From assembly GCA_022575985.1 (NCBI GenBank), contig JAKSXM010000142.1, positions 2,852,001 to 2,916,000 on the forward strand: a stretch of 64,000 bases of DNA. Direction: 5' to 3'. This DNA comes from Anagrus nilaparvatae. Taxonomy: Eukaryota; Arthropoda; Insecta; Hymenoptera; Mymaridae. The notes under the pieces are model-generated. The model was given only the letters and a program-made list of their open reading frames with translations. It was not told the DNA's origin and ran no database searches. Shown here piece by piece: positions 13,196 through 25,608 of this stretch. Position numbers and translations under genes: made by a program. The number at the start of each line of letters is the position of its first letter. Positions within the stretch are counted from its first letter, which is position 1.

Positions 13196-15589
13196 TTACC
13201 TTGTGTCGAATATAATATCTGCCTTGGAATTAATAAACCATACGATAAAAATTGATATTCCAGCAACGCTGCTGCCAATAATTAAACTTAATCTTTCAAC
13301 TGCTGCTGATGGCTTTAATAGCATTCTCATGCTAAGATTTTGCCAAACTGATTCTGTCCATGTTGAATATTTGCCAGATTTAAAATCATAATCTAAAATT
13401 ATTTTATTATAATTATACGTAACAAAATACAATGAAAAATTAATAATAAAAAAAAACTTACCTTCAATAATAAATGCTGGACTAACAGCGTCGCTATAAA
13501 AAACTGTAGAATTAATACATAAACCTTTAGTACTGATTCCAGACATCCATATAAGATGATTTTCATAACACTCTGTTGCATTCATATTTTTAAATTCATC
13601 ACCTGTTAAAAGTGCAAGCAATAATCCAGTCAAGCTTGTTACATAATTATCTGACCTTATTACATTTATGTACATAGATAATGTGTAATTAGGCAAATTA
13701 GTTCCAGGTGCACTTGCTGCCTGAAAATAAACACATTGTGCAGTTTTTAAATAACATGGTAAAATTAAGTCAATGTGGCTTTCAATTTCATCAATAATGC
13801 TTGTATTTTTCACCACAGCTTCACCAGTTACCATTGAGTAAAGCTCATTACCTAAGCTTACAACAACTTTAGTTAGTTCTTTTACAAGATCTGATGAGTT
13901 ATCACTAAAACACAAAAAATATATATTCACATTTATTTGAGACTTTTAGATTATTTATACTTACGAAGAAGAATATTCAAGTGCTTCTGCATCATCTAAA
14001 ATACTATTGTAATATTTATTAACAAATGATGTGTTATGATTAGCTATTACAACTGCTGGGATACTAGAATTTTCTTTTAAAAAACTTTGTATTGATAATG
14101 GAGGTGTACTATTTTCTATTATTTCTGCTGACAGTTCTTTTTGTAAATTTTGTATGAATGTACTTTTATGTAAATTATTTGAATGCAAGTATAATTTTTT
14201 TCCATTCAGTTGGCCAAGTTCAATAACGGAATTAATTTCACTAAAATTTAAGGTTTTCTCACCTACATTGAATTTACCTTCTTTCATATCATAAACTAAT
14301 CTACTAGAGCCAATATAATCAAAAGATTCACCATTAAATAATGTAAATAAAATATTTGTATCTGAAAAGAAAATGTGAATTTTAAAAGTTGATTTAATTG
14401 ATTATCATTATTTCATATTTAATTTACTTTTTATTATTGGTTTCAAAAGATGCAGATACTTTGCAGTAGCAAGTAATGAAACTAGTCCTGTTACTGCAGT
14501 TCCAGCACCAGGAACTAATTTATCAAATAATGAGTTGGCATCAAATCTAGCAACAACCATAATAACAGAAGTTGTATTGTTATTCATGGGTGATATTGGC
14601 CAATGAATGTTTTTATCACCTAATGGATCACAAAAAATATTTGGATTGATATTAACTGCACTTTTACTTCTCCTCATACAAGTTTCTGAATTTAATGCAG
14701 CATACATGAATGATTTCATTTCTAATGCACATAAAGAACGTTCTGCTTGTTTATGTAAATCGTGAGCATTATATTTATTAAAACAAGTTTTTATTTTTTC
14801 ATATGCTTCAGGATCCTATAATGAATTATGTAAAAAAAAATTAAATTGTTACGTGACTATGCACACCTACTTTTACAAGTCTGTATAGCATAGGAATATG
14901 TGTACATATAGATACAGAATATTTTTAATTAGTTATTTATATTAAAGAACTTACGTATAAATAAAAAATTGGAAAAGACCAGTCTTGTAAAAGTATTGAA
15001 GAACCATAAGGGTTCCAATCTACATCACAAGATTTGTAACCAGAATATCGGTTAGGACATTTATCATCTGGTGAATAACTAAGAGGACGTTCGGTAGGCT
15101 TAATTAGTAAAACTCCATTTACTTTTTTTGTATTTTCTAATTTCTTAAGATTACTTGATGTAAACATTGAAAAATGTTTAAAGACTACTGTATAAGGCCC
15201 AGCTGTACCATTTTTTTCAATCCATTCTATATCAGTGATATTTTCAATTAAATGAATAACACCAACATTTCCTGACATGTCAGCTAAAAAATAATTAATT
15301 TTTAATTTTTATACCTTGAATTTTTTTAAATATAGATTGAGAGTTTTTAGTTTAAATCTTACAGGAGCATCCAAACTGATGAGTACCATTGTTTCTTCGA
15401 AAACAAGCTGCTCCTCCTTCGATTGGCTCATATAATTTATCTTTGATTCTGCTACAATTTGCTATAAACAAATTTTATTTAGTAAAAATTTATTTTTTAT
15501 TTAAAAGCTATAATTGGTTTTAAATACTTACCATAATAGGTAAATATTAAAGAACAGAAAACAATGCGAAATAAATAACAATTCTTCAT
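13196..15589 (-). CDS. Nct: Nicastrin, gamma-secretase subunit
   Basis: Substrate-receptor subunit of the gamma-secretase complex with Presenilin, Aph-1 and Pen-2; type I membrane glycoprotein. Exons (5'->3'): 15589-15532, 15461-15363, 15283-14955, 14815-14428, 14361-13965, 13904-13462, 13392-13196; phases agree and give about 636 aa (human 709). The N-terminus is a hydrophobic signal sequence (FRIVFCSLIFTYYG). Family hallmarks are EPIEGGAACFRRNNGTHQFG near the N-terminus, the DYIGS motif at about 306-310 (FNGESFDYIGSSRLVYDM), and YSTWTESVW followed by one transmembrane helix near the C-terminus. The TAA stop overlaps a possible splice donor (AG|GTAATT), so a longer C-terminus by further splicing is possible. 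The gene is divergent from the THAP gene and shares the array-filled intergenic region with it. Confidence 0.95.
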
Positions 15590-15821
15590 GTTTTTATTAT
15601 TATTAACATTCCTTTTATATTAGCATTCCGTTTATATTAACAATCCTCAAGATTTTCAAAAAAAATTTGCTGCATTTTTTGTCATAATATCATTTTTTTT
15701 TTAAATAAATTTTTTTGTATAAAATTTGTATTTTACATATTAATTTTAATATAAATCTAAAATAAAAATAACTAATATAGACAAAATGTTTTTTTTACTT
15801 AAAGTCCAAAGGACTCCAAAA

Positions 15822-17221
15822 TAAAGAAAGTCTCGACTAACAAAATCTGATGTCATTGGCTTTGGCCTGTTATCTCTAAAAAGCCAATCTGATGAGTAAG
15901 AGAGAGATAACAGGTTTAACGAAACATCAACAATGTAGTTTTCTACATTGCTTTAGAAAAACCCGCGAGTTTACAAAATTTTAATTGCATGATGGTATAT
16001 CATGAAAAAAGTGTAATCTTGCACATGCTCAGAACGTCCAATAGATTCTATAAATATATCTTAGAAAAATATAAAGAGCGATAAATTCATACTAAAACTA
16101 ATGTAATGGTTGGATAGGACAAAAAATCAACCAATAACAACAATAACAGATGGCTATACCTCAGCTGTCGCTCTCGTAAGCGACAAAATACACTTCCATT
16201 CTGTATATAAAGAAAGTCTCGACTAACAAAATCTGATGTCATTGGCTTTGGCCTGTTATCTCTAAAAAGCCAATCTGATGAGTAAGAGAGAGATAACAGG
16301 TTTAACGAAACATCAACAATGTAGTTTTCTACATTGCTTTAGAAAAACCCGCGAGTTTACAAAATTTTAATTGCATGATGGTATATCATGAAAAAAGTGT
16401 AATCTTGCACATGCTCAGAACGTCCAATAGATTCTATAAATATATCTTAGAAAAATATAAAGAGCGATAAATTCATACTAAAACTAATGTAATGGTTGGA
16501 TAGGACAAAAAATCAACCAATAACAACAATAACAGATGGCTATACCTCAGCTGTCGCTCTCGTAAGCGACAAAATACACTTCCATTCTGTATATAAAGAA
16601 AGTCTCGACTAACAAAATCTGATGTCATTGGCTTTGGCCTGTTATCTCTAAAAAGCCAATCTGATGAGTAAGAGAGAGATAACAGGTTTAACGAAACATC
16701 AACAATGTAGTTTTCTACATTGCTTTAGAAAAACCCGCGAGTTTACAAAATTTTAATTGCATGATGGTATATCATGAAAAAAGTGTAATCTTGCACATGC
16801 TCAGAACGTCCAATAGATTCTATAAATATATCTTAGAAAAATATAAAGAGCGATAAATTCATACTAAAACTAATGTAATGGTTGGATAGGACAAAAAATC
16901 AACCAATAACAACAATAACAGATGGCTATACCTCAGCTGTCGCTCTCGTAAGCGACAAAATACACTTCCATTCTGTATATAAAGAAAGTCTCGACTAACA
17001 AAATCTGATGTCATTGGCTTTGGCCTGTTATCTCTAAAAAGCCAATCTGATGAGTAAGAGAGAGATAACAGGTTTAACGAAACATCAACAATGTAGTTTT
17101 CTACATTGCTTTAGAAAAACCCGCGAGTTTACAAAATTTTAATTGCATGATGGTATATCATGAAAAAAGTGTAATCTTGCACATGCTCAGAACGTCCAAT
17201 AGATTCTATAAATATATCTTA
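15822..17221. repeat. 386-bp tandem array, about 3.6 copies
   Basis: The junction sequence TATATAAAGAAAGTCTCGAC recurs with AGAAAG at 15825, 16211, 16597 and 16983, an exact 386-bp period. By eye the units are identical; the fourth stops after ATATATCTTA at 17221. Each unit holds several perfect stem-loops: CCTGTTATCTCT...AGAGATAACAGG, CAATGTAG-TTTT-CTACATTG, TGTCGCT...AGCGACA, and ATTGGCTT...AAGCCAAT. A TATA-like TATATAAAG sits at the unit junctions. The array fills most of the space between the divergent nicastrin and THAP genes. Confidence 0.95.
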
Positions 17222-17473
17222 AAGCTGCTCCAAACTTATTTACTGACGTGACATCTTTCACCGTAAACTGCAATTATTCTATTGTTTGTACTAGTTTGTA
17301 TCTGTAAAAGTGTAAACATAATCTTATACATTTTAATTTTTTTGTTTGTAAATTGTAATTTATTTTGTAAAAATGTCAGTAGCTGAAAAATTTTAAAGTA
17401 ATAGTTTTAAAAAAGAATGTGAATATTGAATAACAATTATTGTCGTATACAATTATTGATTAAATTATTAAAA

Positions 17474-18641
17474 ATGCCAAAGTGCGTTGTACCTTCATGT
17501 AAATTTAAAAACTCAAATAGTATTAAAAGAAGTTTTTTTTCATGTCTAAATGTAGAAAGAGCTCGTTTGTGGGAAAAATATATTCCAGGAATAGATGTTT
17601 TAAATCCAAATGATTATATTTGCGATATTCATTTCGAAAAATCTAAAAAAGTATCATGTAATCATATTCGACATGGTCAATACTATACAGTAAGTTTATA
17701 CTAATTTAAATATATTTATTCATAATTAAAATAATTTTACTATAAATAAGAAAAAAATTTTATATTCTTTTAAATACAGTTACTCAAAGAAGCTGTACCT
17801 ACAATTTTTAATGTCTCAAATGCAGTTGGCCAGCATACTTCTGCTTTTCCAGTAAGTAATAAAGAACCTAGTGTAGGAGAATCATCTCTACAACATGTAG
17901 TACAAGAAATGGCAGAGGCTGAGAAAATGTTGAAAGAAATTAAAACTGAAGTTTTCTCAGATACAGAAGATGCAAAAATTAAAATTGAAAATCAGTTAGA
18001 CTTTATAAGTAGGTGACATTTAATTAATTTAGTATTAAAGTATTTTTACAAGTAAATGAATTTTTTTAGATTTGAATAAAAATAATGGTGAAAAATCAGC
18101 AATAATCAAAATAACACCATACGAAGAGTTACAAATAAATTTGGAGAAGTATGCTTCAGCTTTACCTGATTCTTGGCGAGTATCATCTTTAACAACTAAT
18201 AATGATGAACTTTTCATATTCTCCAAAGAATGTACTGTTGTAGATGAAATGACATTATTATTTTTAATAGAAAAAAATATAGTATTAAATAGTAATAATG
18301 AACTTCATTATTCTATATACGGAAGATCATTTAATACCAATAACCCGAATTTACCGAAGATGTTAATTAATGCCTTACCAAACATAATAAATAATATTGA
18401 AGTCTTACCTGATATTATAATTTTATTTAATTCTATAAGCACATGTCAAGGATTATACATAAAAGAATTTGATGAAAACAAAGATTGCGAGGTTTATAAA
18501 GATAATTTAGGATATTATCGTCATGTGAATTGTACTTTAGCTTCTGAAAAGTTACAGTGTTATCATTGTGAACACTATACTAAAGATTTGTTAAGTAGTT
18601 TGAATAATATTAATGTTAAAAATGTTTTATCACTAATGTGA
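17474..18641 (+). CDS. THAP-domain zinc-finger protein
   Basis: Probable sequence-specific DNA-binding protein. Exons 17474-17689, 17780-18008 and 18070-18641; phases agree and give 338 aa. The first ATG in good context (MPKCVVPSC) starts the C2CH THAP finger: Cys4, Cys9, the conserved Trp in RLWEKY, the Pro in IPG, and the closing CDIHF. The AVPTIF box that ends THAP domains follows right after the first splice (KEAVPTIFN). The middle is acidic and coiled-coil-like (EMAEAEKMLKEIK). The last 190 residues resemble no family I recognise and end in a Cys/His cluster (QCYHCEHY). I see no transposase catalytic core. The start codon lies about 250 bp downstream of the tandem array, which therefore probably contains or displaces its promoter. 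Confidence 0.85.
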
Positions 18642-19356
18642 TGTATGTTAATTTAATACTTAAGTAGATATACTTATAATTTAGTTATGTGCTATTTTTT
18701 CAAACATGACATTTTTTTACCAAATACAACCAACTTTCCTTGAACTTATAACAAATAGATTACACAAAAACTAGAATTTATCAGATAATGATAATAGCAA
18801 AGTTCATATAAAGACTGTTAATTAATAATCACTGTAAGTCATTAAAGATAATAAAATCAATCACACATTATAATGTTATTTAATAATTAAGGTAATTATT
18901 TTTAAATATGCATTTTTTATATTATTTTTTTATTATATTATACGAAATAATTTGTTATATGAGATGTAAGTTTCTATACTGTAATTATTGTTTTTTTTTA
19001 TACAATAAATAAAATAAAGTTATAATTCTGTTTTTCTTTCTTTCCTAATTAATTTTTAAAAAATTTTTCAAAATAAAACTTTCAAATAAAAAACAGGTAA
19101 TTTTAAATGAAAGCGCGCTTTTCTCGAAATCTCGAAAAATATCGAAAAAATCGAAAGCATTTCGAGAATTTAAGATAAGCGCGCGAATTTTATGCGAGAG
19201 AGAGAAACGGATCCGACTCAGGAGTCAGGAGCCGGTGCGTGTTTTTCAAAATACATTGTTGTGTTTATATAGGTTAGGAAATAAAAGTTAAAATATTTAT
19301 ATTAAAATATAATTATTTATGATATCATATTTTGATTAAAAAGAAATATTACAAAC
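18642..19356. promoter_or_regulatory. Intergenic region with probable Nup93 promoter
   Basis: The left part is THAP 3' flank (AATAAA near 19005). The segment at about 19108-19240 is GC- and CpG-richer than its surroundings (AAAGCGCGCTTTTCTCG, GATAAGCGCGCGAATTTT, then GAGAGAGAGAAACGG). It includes an imperfect inverted repeat of the GCGCGC/TTCGAG motifs. This is the likely core promoter and 5' UTR of Nup93; no experiment supports the exact start. Confidence 0.5.
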
Positions 19357-22307
19357 ATGGGTGACTCCGATTTAAATGAACTCTTAAGAAAAGCAGAACA
19401 AATGGCTGCAGATGTGGAAGGTAATGGAGAACTTCCACAAGTTGAAAGAAATTTAAGGCAAATATTAGATGGTTCAAATGAAATATGGTCACAAATGACT
19501 CAAACTGGCTCCCAAGACAATCAAGTTCAAGCGTATGCTTTTCTTTAAATTAATTTATTATCTTTATAATATGATTTTAATTTGAATTTTTTTCATTTCA
19601 ATAGCCATCTACTATTAGGTTCTCGAGGTATAGATTTAATGCAAATAGCTCAAAAATTAAATTCGCTTAGTACAAGGAGAACATTTGAACCTCTTGACCC
19701 AATTGCTGATACAGATATTGTCAGTTATCTCAGGAATGAAAAAGAAAATGCAATACTTTCCATCATAGAGCAAGTTCACAGAGATGTAAGAATTGTTATT
19801 TTTTTAAAATTTTAAAAACTAATTTTAAATATTTTATTTCATAGACATTTGAATTAAATCGAGTTCAACAATTAGAACACAGTCTTGGTGAATGGAAACA
19901 AATGAGATTTGAAATCATGAATGCTATGACTGCTCCTTCAGGGGAACTAGTAGATTTAAGAGGTACACCACAGCGTACTAAAATTGCTGGTTCAATGATC
20001 AGTGGACTTTCAAATGTTGAAACTGCTTATGTTAAAGAGTTACAAAAGTATAATGAGTCTGTATTAAAAGGATTTACTAGACCAAGTTTGTTTAAAGCTT
20101 TTTCCACAGCAGCAGAGTCTTTCAATGACAAAAAAGTTGAGGATATGTGGGAAATGGTAAAATATATGGTTGATATACCATCAACCCCAGCTGGAGATCA
20201 AATAAAATCTAGAACCACTCCTTTGGTTGAACAAAAAATAATTTCACAAGCAAGAAAATATCTTGAAAATAGATACAGAGATTTCATGAATTCTATTATT
20301 AATGAAAACTTGGCTCAAGCTAAAAGAGGTGGAATACCAGGAACTTTACCATTAATTACAAGTTTTGTTGGAATAAAAATTAAAAATACCAGAGATTTAG
20401 AAGAAATATACGTTGAAAATAAACCTTTGTGGCCCTTGGTTTATTATTGCATGAGATGCGGATATTTAAAAGGTGCTTTACAATGTATTAATCAAAGCAG
20501 TGTAGCTTTTCCAGAATTCAAGACTGCTTTAGAAGAAGCTATTCAAGATCCAAATCATCATCCAAGCTCTCGATCTGAATCAATATTAAAACTTCATTAT
20601 AGGAAACATGTCAGATCAGCAACTGATCCATATAAAAAAGCTGCTTATTGTACCTTGGTTCCATGTGAGACTGATGATTTACATTCAGAAGTAATGTCAG
20701 CAGCTGATGATTATTTATGGCTAAAACTGTGCCAAACTAGAGATCAACCTGATGCAGAGAGTAGATTAAGCTTTGATAATTTACAAACTACTATTCTAGA
20801 AATTTATGGTAATTGTTTTTTTTAATATTGAATGTTTATAGACTTAGTTTATGGACTTAGAATAATTTTGATTTAAAGACTTAGAATAATCTTGATAAAG
20901 GAGTATATAGAATCATAAGGATTTTAGTTTTTTATTTATAGTTATAAGTTATTTTTCATAAAATTTGATTCACATACTTAAATTCTAAAGAAATTGATTT
21001 TTATAGGTGAATCATATTATCATGCTCATGATCAACCATTTTTATATTTTTCAATGTTATTTTTAACTGGGCAATTCGAAGCTGCAATAGAATTTTTAGC
21101 AAGAGGAGCTGGAGCAAGACATTTAACTCATGCAGTTCATTTAGCTGCAGCTATGCATGAGCATGGGTTATTGGCTGTAAGTCAAAGTGTCTTAGCTCCA
21201 TTAATTTCTACTGATCCATCAGATAAAATACCAGCAAAAAGATTGAACTTTGCCCGTTTAATATTATTATATGTTAAAAGATTTGAAATGTCAGATCCAA
21301 AAGAAACTCTTTACTACTTATTTTTGTTGAGGTACAATATTAATTATGCATTAATTCTTCTGGTATAATAATTAATTGTTTGTTTTTTTAGGTGTATGAA
21401 AGATCCATATGATCGCAATATGTTTGCTGCTTCAGTGGCCGAGATGGTTGTAGAATCCAATCCATGTAACCGTGCATTGATAATTGGAAAAATTGATGGA
21501 GATTGGAGAGTACCTGGAATTATTGACCAGTTTCAAGTAAATACTGATGATGTTATAAATATATGTGCTGAAATTCTTTATAAAAAAGGATTATTAGAAG
21601 ATGCAGTGACAATGTACGATTTAGCTGGAAATTATGAAAAAGTACTTTTCTTAATGAGTATTTTGTTAGCACAAGTAGTTTGTCAAAAATCTACACCTGG
21701 AGCATTAAGAAGTCGATTACAAGGAATGGCAAAAGAAATTAGTAGAAGGTAATTCAACTAAAAATTAAAAAAATGTTGTAATTTTAATTATTTAAAATTT
21801 CTTAAAGATATCAAGGGATGCCTATACAAGCTCCAGCAGAGTCAGTAGCTGCTTTTTATACATTACGAGACTTGATGTTATTTTTTGATCAGTTCCACAA
21901 TGAACAATATCAAAATGCTCTTAGGGTAAATACATTAATTAAAATAAATAATGTAGATTAAACAAACAGAAAATATAAATTAATAAATTTTACAGACAAT
22001 AGCCGATTCAAAGTTGTTACCCTTAAATATTAAAGAAGTTGATGAAAGAGTAACTGCTTTACGCAGGGTTTCTCCAGAAGTAGCTGGAACCTTAGCTGAT
22101 GTACTTTTAGCAACAATGACAATACTTTATAAACAGTATCAAAAATTGAAATCAGCTGAACCTGGTGATGAAATGGGTAGAGAACAACAACTTAAAGATT
22201 TAAGAGAACAAGCTTGTGCTTTAACTAGTTTTGCTGGTACACTTCCATATCGCATGCCAAATGAAACTAATAGTAGGCTTGTTCAAATGGAAATTCTTAT
22301 GCATTAA
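19357..22307 (+). CDS. Nup93: Nuclear pore complex protein Nup93
   Basis: Scaffold nucleoporin of the inner-ring (Nup93/Nic96) subcomplex. Exons 19357-19532, 19605-19785, 19845-20808, 21007-21331, 21392-21748, 21808-21925, 21996-22307; all phases join and give 810 aa (human 819). Recognisable segments are the N-terminal helical part ([14 protein letters not shown]), [34 protein letters not shown], and the C-terminal [19 protein letters not shown]. It is alpha-solenoidal with no transmembrane segment. The ATG at 19357 is the first in a clean context. Its stop lies only 155 bp from the stop of the convergent ARL2BP gene. Confidence 0.96.
20842..20903 (+). repeat. About 24-bp minisatellite in Nup93 intron 3
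   Basis: About 2.5 units of a GACTTAGAATAATTTTGATTTA-type repeat. Closely similar units recur at 32461-32545. Confidence 0.55.
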
Positions 22308-22399
22308 AAATAATTTTTAGATTTTTTTTTTTTAGTTTATAAAATTTTTTATTATATATTACTTTAGCAAATTATTATTATTAAAAAGACGTAAAATTG

Positions 22400-22415
22400 A
22401 ATAAAAATTTTTATT
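22400..22415. terminator. Paired opposing polyadenylation signals (Nup93/ARL2BP)
   Basis: AATAAA on the + strand at 22400-22405 and AATAAA on the - strand at 22410-22415 (TTTATT as read) are 4 bp apart in the 155-bp gap between the Nup93 and ARL2BP stops. If both are used, cleavage downstream makes the two 3' UTRs overlap antisense. Confidence 0.5.
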
Positions 22416-22461
22416 TTAAGTAAAAATTTTAGAAAATATGAAATTGTAAATTTTCACAAGT

Positions 22462-23295
22462 TTAGTTTTTATTAATGCTAGAATTTAATGATTTTATGCT
22501 AATTCCAGAGCTTAAATCTTGAACTTTCCCTTCCTGTAACTGTGTTTAAAAAAAAAGCATATATTAAATTAAATTTAAAAAAAATAAACAATCAACTTAC
22601 AGCTCTGTAATCTAATACAAGTTCCTTAAAAGCTAAAAAATCTGTAAATGTCAAAAGAACTTCAAAAACTTCTCCATCTAATTCAGGCTGTCGTTTACTA
22701 AAAATGTATATAAAAAAATGTTATTTTTTTTGCAAATAAAATTTAAATACGAAAGAAAATTTTTCAACTTACTGTAATTCGTTGGTGAATTCATCCATTG
22801 AAAAATTTGGTATGAATTGTTTTAAATTATTATCTATATAATTTTCTATGGTTTTATTCTATTAATCATAAAAAAAAAATTAATTTATAAAATACATCTA
22901 TAGTTTTCTTAAAATCGCAATTTCTTACATATTCATTAAATGCATCCATATAAATTAATTTATTTTCTTCAACCGGTTCAAAAATGCTCCAGTACTTGTC
23001 TAAACAGTTTTGTTGTAAAGATTGAAATTCTTTTTCTAAAAATTGTATACATTTAATTATATTATAGAAAATAAATTGTTATTTATTTTAAAAAGTACAT
23101 ACCAATCAGCATATCTTCTATATGGCCAATTATTTTATCAAATATATCACAATATTTTAGTTTATCTTGATCTTTTTCTGTATTAATACATAGGAATTTT
23201 GACGAAGACTCTAAATATTACAGACAAATTTTATTTTTATTTGTTGCATATACCTATATGCAAAATATATCTTAAAAATTACCTTTATTTGACAT
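22462..23295 (-). CDS. ARL2BP: ARL2-binding protein (BART domain)
   Basis: Effector of the small GTPase Arl2, linked to centrosomal/ciliary and mitochondrial functions in vertebrates. Exons (5'->3'): 23295-23283, 23210-23103, 23035-22929, 22858-22773, 22697-22601, 22539-22462; phases join exactly to 162 aa (human 163). Family-matching segments are IIGHIEDMLI, QSLQQNCLDKYWSIFE, EENKLIYMDAFNEY, LLTFTDFLAFKELVLDYRA and DLSSGI. The first exon carries only four codons (MSNK), which is why no long open frame shows here. The gene is convergent with Nup93 and divergent from Dcp2. Confidence 0.93.
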
Positions 23296-24039
23296 TTTTT
23301 TTTAATTGGTTACTGTAACATATTTTTTTTTTAATTTATTGAATTAATTAATTAAAAATTTTTGATAATATATTTTACAATCTTTATATATATATTGTCA
23401 TTGAATTTTGTAACAAATATAATATTTTATTTGTGTTGTAGTTTGAGAATAGAACGTATCTAAGTAATGGTTACTAACTAAAACAACAATAATTGAAACG
23501 AATAAATGCTCTCTTACTCCTTTATTATTAAATTAAAAAATTTTAAATCTTTTTACTTTTCTGTAATGAAACTAATTAAATAAAGAAAAATTTACTCTCT
23601 AGAAAGAAGAAACATAAATAATTATTATTTTTAAAAAATTAATTATTATACAATAATAATAATAATGGAAAAAAATAATTTTTTTAATACAATAATAACA
23701 ACATGAACAAGCTAAACTTTTAGGAAGAAACTTTTATTATTTACTTAAAAAAATAAAGTTCTAAATTAAAAGAAAGTTTTTTTTGAATTTTTAGAAAATT
23801 TTCTTCGCGCAATCAGTTATTATACAAAGGATTAATTCTAAAACACCGTGTATGCTGAGTTTCTCTGGGAATTACGTAGTAATAAAAATAATGTGAAAAC
23901 AAAGAGAAAGAGTACTAAAAAATATTCCAAGTTTATTTGTTTTTAGATAATTATACGCAAAATATAAATTTGTAATGCGTAAATAGTTTATGTAAAAATA
24001 TTTATTTAAATTTAGTTTTTTAACAAGGGACTTAAAAAA
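23296..24039. promoter_or_regulatory. Bidirectional spacer between ARL2BP and Dcp2
   Basis: 744 bp of AT-rich DNA between the two divergent start codons. It must hold both promoters and 5' UTRs, but I see no distinct core-promoter motif. Confidence 0.4.
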
Positions 24040-25608
24040 ATGTCTGAACATTCTATTCCAATCGACATTCTTGATGATTTGAGCAGGTTATTATTAATTT
24101 ATTTTATTCTTTGTGTTATTTAATTTAATGGATTTCATAAATTTAATATAATATATTTATTATTGTTACAGTCGATTTATAATTAACGTTCCTGAGGAAG
24201 AGAGAAAAGACTTGATACGTATATGTTTTCAAATTGAATTGGCCCATTGGTTTTATTTAGACTTTTATTGTACCGAAGAAAATCCAAAGTTGAAATCATG
24301 TGGAATGAAAGAATTCACTACTCACATATTTCATCATATTCCATTTTTAAATCCACATGTTTCACGTATCGATACAGTCATTGAGCAATGGAGAGAGTAT
24401 AAGCAAAATGTACCAACTTTTGGTGCAATTGTTTTAAATGAAGATTTGTCTAAAGTTTTATTAGTTCAAAGTTATTGGGCAAAGAGTAGTTGGGGTTTTC
24501 CCAAGGGCAAGGTTAATGAAGATGAAGATCCTTCACATTGTGCGGTAAGAGAAGTATTGGAAGAAACAGGATTTGATATTTCAAATTTAATAGATGAATC
24601 TGAATATATTGAATCAGTAATAAATGACCAGCTTGTAAGGTTATACATTATATCAGGTGTTAAGAAAGATACAAAGTTTCAACCAAAAACCAGAAAAGAA
24701 ATAAAAAATGTTGAATGGTTTAATTTAGCGGATTTACCAAATAATAAAAAAGATATGACTCCAAAAGTCAAAATGGGTGTGGGCCCAAATGCATTTTTCA
24801 TGGTTGTACCTTTTGTCAAGTAAGTATTTTTTTTATCATCTTTTTCAAGAACTTTACACTTGATAGTGGATGTGTAAATTACAGGCGAATGAAACGTTGG
24901 GTCCAAGATAAACAATTGCGTCAAAAAAATACATCTCCTTTAAACAGAAGGCAAAGGAATAAATCTGTTGGAGATACTGAATCAATTTCTAAAATCAAGA
25001 AACATCAGCCTGGTTATAAGGTATGAGTTAAAAAAAAAAAAAAGAAAAATTAATTAAATCATTTGGTTTTTGTGTTAATTTTTAGGGTCAAAGTTTAGAT
25101 TCAAAATATAGTTCTCCTTTATCAAATCGAGTTAAAACTGTATATAAAAACTCAAATTCTAAAAGTGCATTTAAACGTAATTTATTTGGTGAATCTTCTG
25201 GTGATCAATCACCTATTGTCCTTGCAAAACAGTTAACTGACAGTCCTCAAAAACCTCAAAAATTTAATAATTCTTCAAGAGAATTTGTAAATCATACTAC
25301 AAAGAGATCTGAACCTGCAAATATGAAATCTTTTGGAAATGTAAAGAAAGGTAAGAAATATTTTCTGAAAAATTTTAGACATACATATTAACTGCATTAA
25401 TTTTATTACTCAAGATGGAAATGTCAATTCGCCTTATGGAAAAATAGTTAGAAAAATGGAGAGATTTGAAGATGATTCTATTTATCCTTTTCCAAATCGA
25501 GAATATTTACCTCAAACATCTCAAGAAAATGGCTCGCTATTTGACTTTAAAACTACAGCGTGGATTAATTTTAAATTTGACAAACAAACTATTCTTAATT
25601 GTCTTTAG
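24040..25608 (+). CDS. Dcp2: m7G mRNA-decapping enzyme Dcp2
   Basis: Catalytic subunit of the cytoplasmic decapping complex; hydrolyses the mRNA cap to m7GDP and 5'-monophosphate RNA. Exons 24040-24086, 24172-24819, 24885-25020, 25086-25350, 25415-25608; phases join to 429 aa (human 420). Residues about 10-95 are the Dcp1-binding regulatory domain ([14 protein letters not shown]). The Nudix box at about 128-150 is intact ([20 protein letters not shown]), with the metal-binding Glu pattern REVLEETG. Box B lies near residues 220-250 (VVPFVKRMKRWV). The C-terminus is basic and disordered, then ends with [11 protein letters not shown], a conserved-looking short linear motif. The first coding exon is only 47 bp. 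The gene is convergent with heme oxygenase. Confidence 0.96.

Noticed and set aside
13173..13391. + strand open frame of 72 codons
   Set aside because: It is the antisense shadow of the last nicastrin exon.
15822..17221. CRISPR-like array
   Set aside because: The host is eukaryotic, units are 386 bp and continuous with no spacer variation.
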